Positions 7,277-9,830 of a stretch of DNA of 9,830 nucleotides are shown here, piece after piece. The stretch spans positions 1 through 9,830 of the forward strand of contig JAAYQB010000088.1 in assembly GCA_012519525.1 (NCBI GenBank). The letters run 5' to 3'. The DNA comes from Bacteroidales bacterium (GTDB lineage Bacteria > Bacteroidota > Bacteroidia > Bacteroidales > WCHB1-69). How positions within the stretch are numbered: the stretch's first letter is position 1; each line of letters begins with the position of its first letter. Below the pieces are notes generated by a model. That model did no database searches, was not told the DNA's origin, and saw only the letters and a program-made list of their open reading frames with translations. The position numbers and the translations under genes were made by a program.

Positions 7277-8290
7277 TCAATTTTTCAAATAATTAGTAAT
7301 CAAAATACCGGCATGAGTATTTAAAAGTTTGTTAATTGCCTTGCTTTCATATTTTTCTAATTGTCCGTATTCTGTTTTGTGTATCTTTAAAAAATCCTCT
7401 AAAGTGTCTTTGCAATAAAGTCCCAATAGCTTTCCGTAATCTTTTGGTGTTATTGTTCCTATTTTACTGATAACATTTTCTAAACGGTTTTCTGTAATGT
7501 ATTTAAGAATTTCCTCGCAAAGTATTTGTGCGTCATCACTTAGCGTTTCTTGCTGATTGAAAAATGATTTAAGAATATTTTTGTCAATAAAATTATTGTT
7601 TTCCATCCATTTTTCATTTTTGTTCTTGATTAAAACTCTTGAGCCATTTCTTAAAAAATTCGGTTGTATAGGTCGAATAACGACACCTTCACAAATATTC
7701 TGTTGTAAGTCTGGTAAATTAAGCCATTTTGATATTTTTGAGCTAAAATTATTAGGATATTCCAAACACTCATTTAATGAACCTCTAAATAAAGTTTTTG
7801 CATATAAAAATCCGATTGATTCAAATAGACTGTTGATAGTATCAGTATCCAGATATTGATTGCTATTTACAAGTATATCAAAAGCATAAAATTCATTATC
7901 AGGACTATAATAAATGCCCTTTTGAACGGCAATAGCCGTACTTATTTTTTTTACATTTGGGTGTGGATATATTCCGCCAAATAATTCTCCGAATATTGTA
8001 ATCTGTTTTACGTCCGTGTATTTTTCAGATATTAATTTGTACATTTGAAACACTTTGGATTCATAATTTTGTTGTACATATTTTGAGTTGTAAAAATTTT
8101 CATCGTCCGTAATTAATTCAGTTCTTTTAGCTGAAATTATGTCTTTTCCATTTGTAATGAAAGATAAATTTGCACCATGTACTTTCTCCTGAACAACATA
8201 TTCGAGCTTATGAAATCCTTGTACCTTTATTTCATTCAAGAATTCTAACTGATATGAGTTTTCAATCGAATTATATTTTTTTAACTCCAT
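7277..8290 (-). CDS. T4 Rnl2-family RNA ligase
   Basis: This 337-residue protein matches the length of T4 RNA ligase 2 (334) and shows all nucleotidyltransferase motifs in order. Motif I is EKVHG with the AMP-accepting Lys at 36. Next comes AKRT (54-57) with Arg56 at the place of the essential Arg55 in T4 Rnl2. Motif III is FGELFGG (100-106), motif IIIa FYAFDI (133-138), motif IV EGVVIRP (201-207) and motif V LIKNKNEKW (220-228) with Lys222 and Lys224. Residues from about 235 to the end would be the Rnl2-type C-terminal helical domain. The known reaction is ATP-dependent sealing of 3'-OH/5'-phosphate nicks in duplex RNA through ligase-AMP and RNA-adenylate. The gene is monocistronic, behind its own promoter (8346-8377), convergent with tRNA-Asn and 423 bases downstream of hsdR. 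It looks AT-richer than the left-hand genes, hinting at transfer, perhaps from a phage or mobile element. No end-healing kinase/phosphatase partner is visible. Confidence 0.93.
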   Translation of the reverse strand: MELKKYNSIENSYQLEFLNEIKVQGFHKLEYVVQEKVHGANLSFITNGKDIISAKRTELITDDENFYNSKYVQQNYESKVFQMYKLISEKYTDVKQITIFGELFGGIYPHPNVKKISTAIAVQKGIYYSPDNEFYAFDILVNSNQYLDTDTINSLFESIGFLYAKTLFRGSLNECLEYPNNFSSKISKWLNLPDLQQNICEGVVIRPIQPNFLRNGSRVLIKNKNEKWMENNNFIDKNILKSFFNQQETLSDDAQILCEEILKYITENRLENVISKIGTITPKDYGKLLGLYCKDTLEDFLKIHKTEYGQLEKYESKAINKLLNTHAGILITNYLKN

Positions 8291-8345
8291 ATTGAAATAT
8301 TTTAATTAAAAACATAAGAGTAACTATTTAGTAAGGTTACATAAG

Positions 8346-8377
8346 CAAAATTACTCGCTAAAACTTCTATTTTCAAA
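8346..8377 (-). promoter_or_regulatory. Near-consensus promoter for the RNA ligase gene
   Basis: On the minus strand TTTG (8377-8374) is followed after exactly 20 bases by TAATTTTG (8353-8346). This matches the Bacteroidota housekeeping sigma layout of TTTG, 19-21 bases, TAnnTTTG. The -7 box ends 56 bases upstream of the ATG at 8290, leaving a leader of about 50 bases. It is the best promoter in the window and indicates that the ligase is expressed by host sigma factor, independent of hsdR. Confidence 0.75.
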
Positions 8378-8520
8378 GATGCTTGTCAACCTCATTGCTA
8401 ATTTGTCTGACTAATCAATTTTTTAATGTTGATATTTTTGCAAATTTAGTAATTTATTTTAAATGTACACCCTTATAAAATTTGATTTTAAAAAATAATC
8501 ATTGTCTTTAAAGATAAGAA

Positions 8521-8573
8521 TGTCTCAAAAAGTCTCCTGACTTTGACAATATTTAAATACACTTTTTGGGACA
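8521..8573. repeat. 53-base element with 13-base terminal inverted repeats
   Basis: The left end TGTCTCAAAAAGT and the right end ACTTTTTGGGACA are inverted copies with one mismatch. The centre holds the palindrome TATTTAAATA. The ends look like the terminal repeats of an insertion sequence brought close together by internal deletion, or a very small MITE. No flanking target duplication is visible. A terminator role for the hsdR transcript is another possibility. Confidence 0.55.
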
Positions 8574-8631
8574 GTACCACAAAAACAATGTTTTTAACCG
8601 AAAGACATAAAACAATTGCTTCTTTATTTGA

Positions 8632-8655
8632 TGAAAATTTTTGGAAAAATTTTCA
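8632..8655. repeat. AT-rich dyad with perfect 11-base arms
   Basis: TGAAAATTTTT (8632-8642) and AAAAATTTTCA (8645-8655) are exact inverted copies separated by GG. The dyad lies between the 53-base inverted-repeat element and the end of hsdR. It may be part of the same element remnant; no T tract adjoins it. Confidence 0.5.
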
Positions 8656-8679
8656 GGGTGTCCCAGTGTTGAAGTTAGG

Positions 8680-8706
8680 AAAAAGCGATTAAACAAGTTG
8701 CTTTTT
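8680..8706 (-). terminator. Possible terminator of hsdR
   Basis: AAAAAGC and GCTTTTT flank a 13-base loop, starting eight bases after the hsdR stop in the direction of transcription, and the descending arm ends in a run of T. The stem is short and AT-rich with a large loop, so the call is modest and rests mainly on position. Confidence 0.4.
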
Positions 8707-8713
8707 ATGCTAA

Positions 8714-9830
8714 TCATTTATTTGTTAATTCGTTTGCAATCATTTCAGCTTGTTTTAATACGGTTTCAGTTGCCAATTTTTGCATATCGGGTGGATAACC
8801 GTATTTTCTTAAAAGTCTTTTTACAGCGACTTTTAACTTTGCTTTTACACTTTCCTTGATTGTCCAGTCAATCGTTGCATTCTTTCTAATTGATTCTGTT
8901 AGAACTACTGCAAGTTCTCTCAATTTTTCTTTTCCCATTAATTCTTTTGCACTGTCGTTGTTGGCAACGGCTGTGTAAAAAGCATATTCAAAATCTGTCA
9001 GACCCATTTCTTTCGGTTCTTTGTCCTTTTCGGTGATGCTTTTGCTTATTCTTATCAGTTCTTCTATTACTTCGGCGGCTGTAATGATTTTGTTGTGATA
9101 TTTCTTTATGGCGTTTTCCAACATTTCCTTTAAAGTCCTACTTTGGACAAGGTTCTTTTTTGCTCTCGATTTTATTTCATCGTTGAGTATTTTTTTCAAT
9201 ACTTCAATAGCAATATTTTTATGTTTCATTCCTTTCAGTTCTAAAAGAAATTCTTCCGAAAGTATTGATATATCAGGTTTTTTTAATCCTGCGGCATCAA
9301 AAATATCGATTACTTCTTCGGTTACCAATGCTTTGTCTATTACTTGTCGGATGGTTGTTTCGATTTCTTCATCGGTTATTCCTGAACCTGTACTGTCAAA
9401 TTTTGCCAAACGTGCCTTTACTGCTTGAAAGAAAGAGATTTCATCTTTGACATCCATTGCCTTTTCGTGGGGAATAGCTATAGCAAAGGCTTGTGACAAT
9501 GCCGTAACCTCATTGATGTAGCGTTTTTTACCATCTTCCAATCCTAAAATATGTTCTTCGGCAGCTAAAATCATTGAAAGTTTTTTGGATGTATCTGCTT
9601 CAAAATAATCCTCGTAGTTAAAACCACCTCGTCCTACGGATATTTCTCCGGAGGAGGGGAATGTACCACCCCGTCCTTCGGACACCCCTCCGGAGGAGGG
9701 GAATTCGTTAAACATTTGCGACACTACTTCCATTTTTTCCAACATCGTTCGAACAGCTTCTTCTTGTAGAATGCTTGGGTCGCCTTTTCCGCCGGCATCG
9801 GAATAAAATGAAAGTGCTTTTTTCAAATCT
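8714..9830 (-). CDS. hsdR: Type I restriction enzyme R subunit, C-terminal part only
   Basis: An open minus-strand frame enters at the right edge and runs 371 codons to a TGA at 8716-8714. A TTG at 9826 could be read as a start but lies inside the frame (Asp precedes it) and is not the real one. The sequence fits the C-terminal helical region (DUF3387 type) of HsdR. Markers are DLKKALSFY at the edge, EEAVRTMLEKMEVVSQMF, NYEDYF, and the closing KYGYPPD and VLKQAEMIANEL motifs. HsdR is the ATP-dependent translocase and nuclease subunit that works with HsdM and HsdS. Its nuclease and helicase domains, and any hsdM or hsdS, would lie to the right of the window. A 28-residue Gly/Ser-rich insertion made of two 14-residue repeats (encoded at about 9623-9706) interrupts the conserved segment between MFN and NYEDYF without shifting frame. 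No gene follows closely downstream. Confidence 0.92.
   Translation of the reverse strand, partial: DLKKALSFYSDAGGKGDPSILQEEAVRTMLEKMEVVSQMFNEFPSSGGVSEGRGGTFPSSGEISVGRGGFNYEDYFEADTSKKLSMILAAEEHILGLEDGKKRYINEVTALSQAFAIAIPHEKAMDVKDEISFFQAVKARLAKFDSTGSGITDEEIETTIRQVIDKALVTEEVIDIFDAAGLKKPDISILSEEFLLELKGMKHKNIAIEVLKKILNDEIKSRAKKNLVQSRTLKEMLENAIKKYHNKIITAAEVIEELIRISKSITEKDKEPKEMGLTDFEYAFYTAVANNDSAKELMGKEKLRELAVVLTESIRKNATIDWTIKESVKAKLKVAVKRLLRKYGYPPDMQKLATETVLKQAEMIANELTNK
9624..9704. repeat. Two tandem palindromic repeats inside hsdR
   Basis: Copies at 9624-9662 and 9666-9704 (39 bases each, period 42) agree at 33 of 39 positions. The right copy is the better preserved: it carries a GTCC-TTC-GGAC mini-hairpin (9673-9683) and a seven-base stem CCCCTCC/GGAGGGG around GGA (9685-9701). 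In the left copy the second stem has decayed through C-to-T changes. Both are far more GC-rich than the surroundings. Because 42 is divisible by three, each adds 14 codons (FPSSG...GRGG) to hsdR without a stop. GTTAAA occurs on both flanks (9617-9622 and 9707-9712), which may be a target duplication or native sequence. The motif resembles dispersed palindromic repeats I recall from Bacteroidota genomes; this is not verified here. Confidence 0.85.

Larger units (their letters stand above)
8291..8713. other. 423-base intergenic region rich in inverted repeats
   Basis: No convincing gene lies here. From left to right it holds the RNA ligase promoter (8346-8377), a face-to-face pair of -7-like boxes (8433-8448), a 53-base inverted-repeat element (8521-8573), a 34-codon plus-strand frame (8588-8692, not supported as a gene), an 11-base-arm dyad (8632-8655) and a hairpin that may terminate hsdR (8680-8706). 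The density of dyads suggests the scar of a mobile element. Confidence 0.7.

Noticed and set aside
8588..8692. 34-codon plus-strand frame beginning MFLTERHKTIAS
   Set aside because: It is short, has no recognisable family and no good ribosome site, and contains the AT-rich dyad. It may be a fragment of a mobile-element gene but cannot be supported as a gene.
9108..9450. Plus-strand frames of 106 and 61 codons
   Set aside because: They are shadows of hsdR on the opposite strand with no promoter or family resemblance.
9624..9704. CRISPR array suspected from repeated units
   Set aside because: There are only two copies, separated by three bases, palindromic and translated in frame; there are no spacers or cas genes.
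9824..9826. TTG as start codon of a 370-residue protein
   Set aside because: The frame continues upstream to the window edge and the sequence is clearly the C-terminal part of a much longer HsdR, so this TTG is an internal Leu codon.

Overview
The window looks like chromosomal DNA from a member of the Bacteroidota. It is AT-rich, its promoters show the TAnnTTTG -7 element of that phylum, start codons lack clear Shine-Dalgarno sequences, and one protein carries a C-terminal sorting domain of the type IX secretion system (T9SS). I cannot name the genus.

Layout. Positions 1-4687 (minus strand) hold an apparent operon read right to left: a DUF349-repeat protein, an OPT-family oligopeptide transporter, and a YigZ/IMPACT-family protein that runs off the left edge. 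The gaps between these genes are only 22 and 3 bases. Upstream, and also on the minus strand, is a 180-residue DUF6913-like protein (4809-5351). A divergent promoter region (5352-5540) separates it from a plus-strand gene for a secreted T9SS cargo protein with about nine Tyr-Asp/Trp repeats (5541-6878). A tRNA-Asn(GTT) with its own promoter and a strong hairpin terminator follows (7023-7096, terminator to about 7131).

Right of the tRNA the character changes to accessory DNA on the minus strand. There is a complete T4 Rnl2-type RNA ligase (7277-8290) behind a near-consensus promoter, then a 423-base intergenic stretch rich in inverted repeats (8291-8713). Last comes the 3' part of a type I restriction enzyme R subunit gene (8714-9830), cut by the right edge. 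The hsdR reading frame carries two tandem in-frame copies of a 42-base palindromic repeat. That is the most striking oddity of the window.

How the parts fit. The left half looks like ordinary core genome (peptide uptake plus two conserved proteins of poorly defined role). The right half looks like a defence or mobile segment abutting a tRNA gene: DNA restriction plus an RNA-nick-sealing enzyme. A working link between the RNA ligase and the restriction system is only a hypothesis. I see no CRISPR array, no rRNA and no intact transposase.
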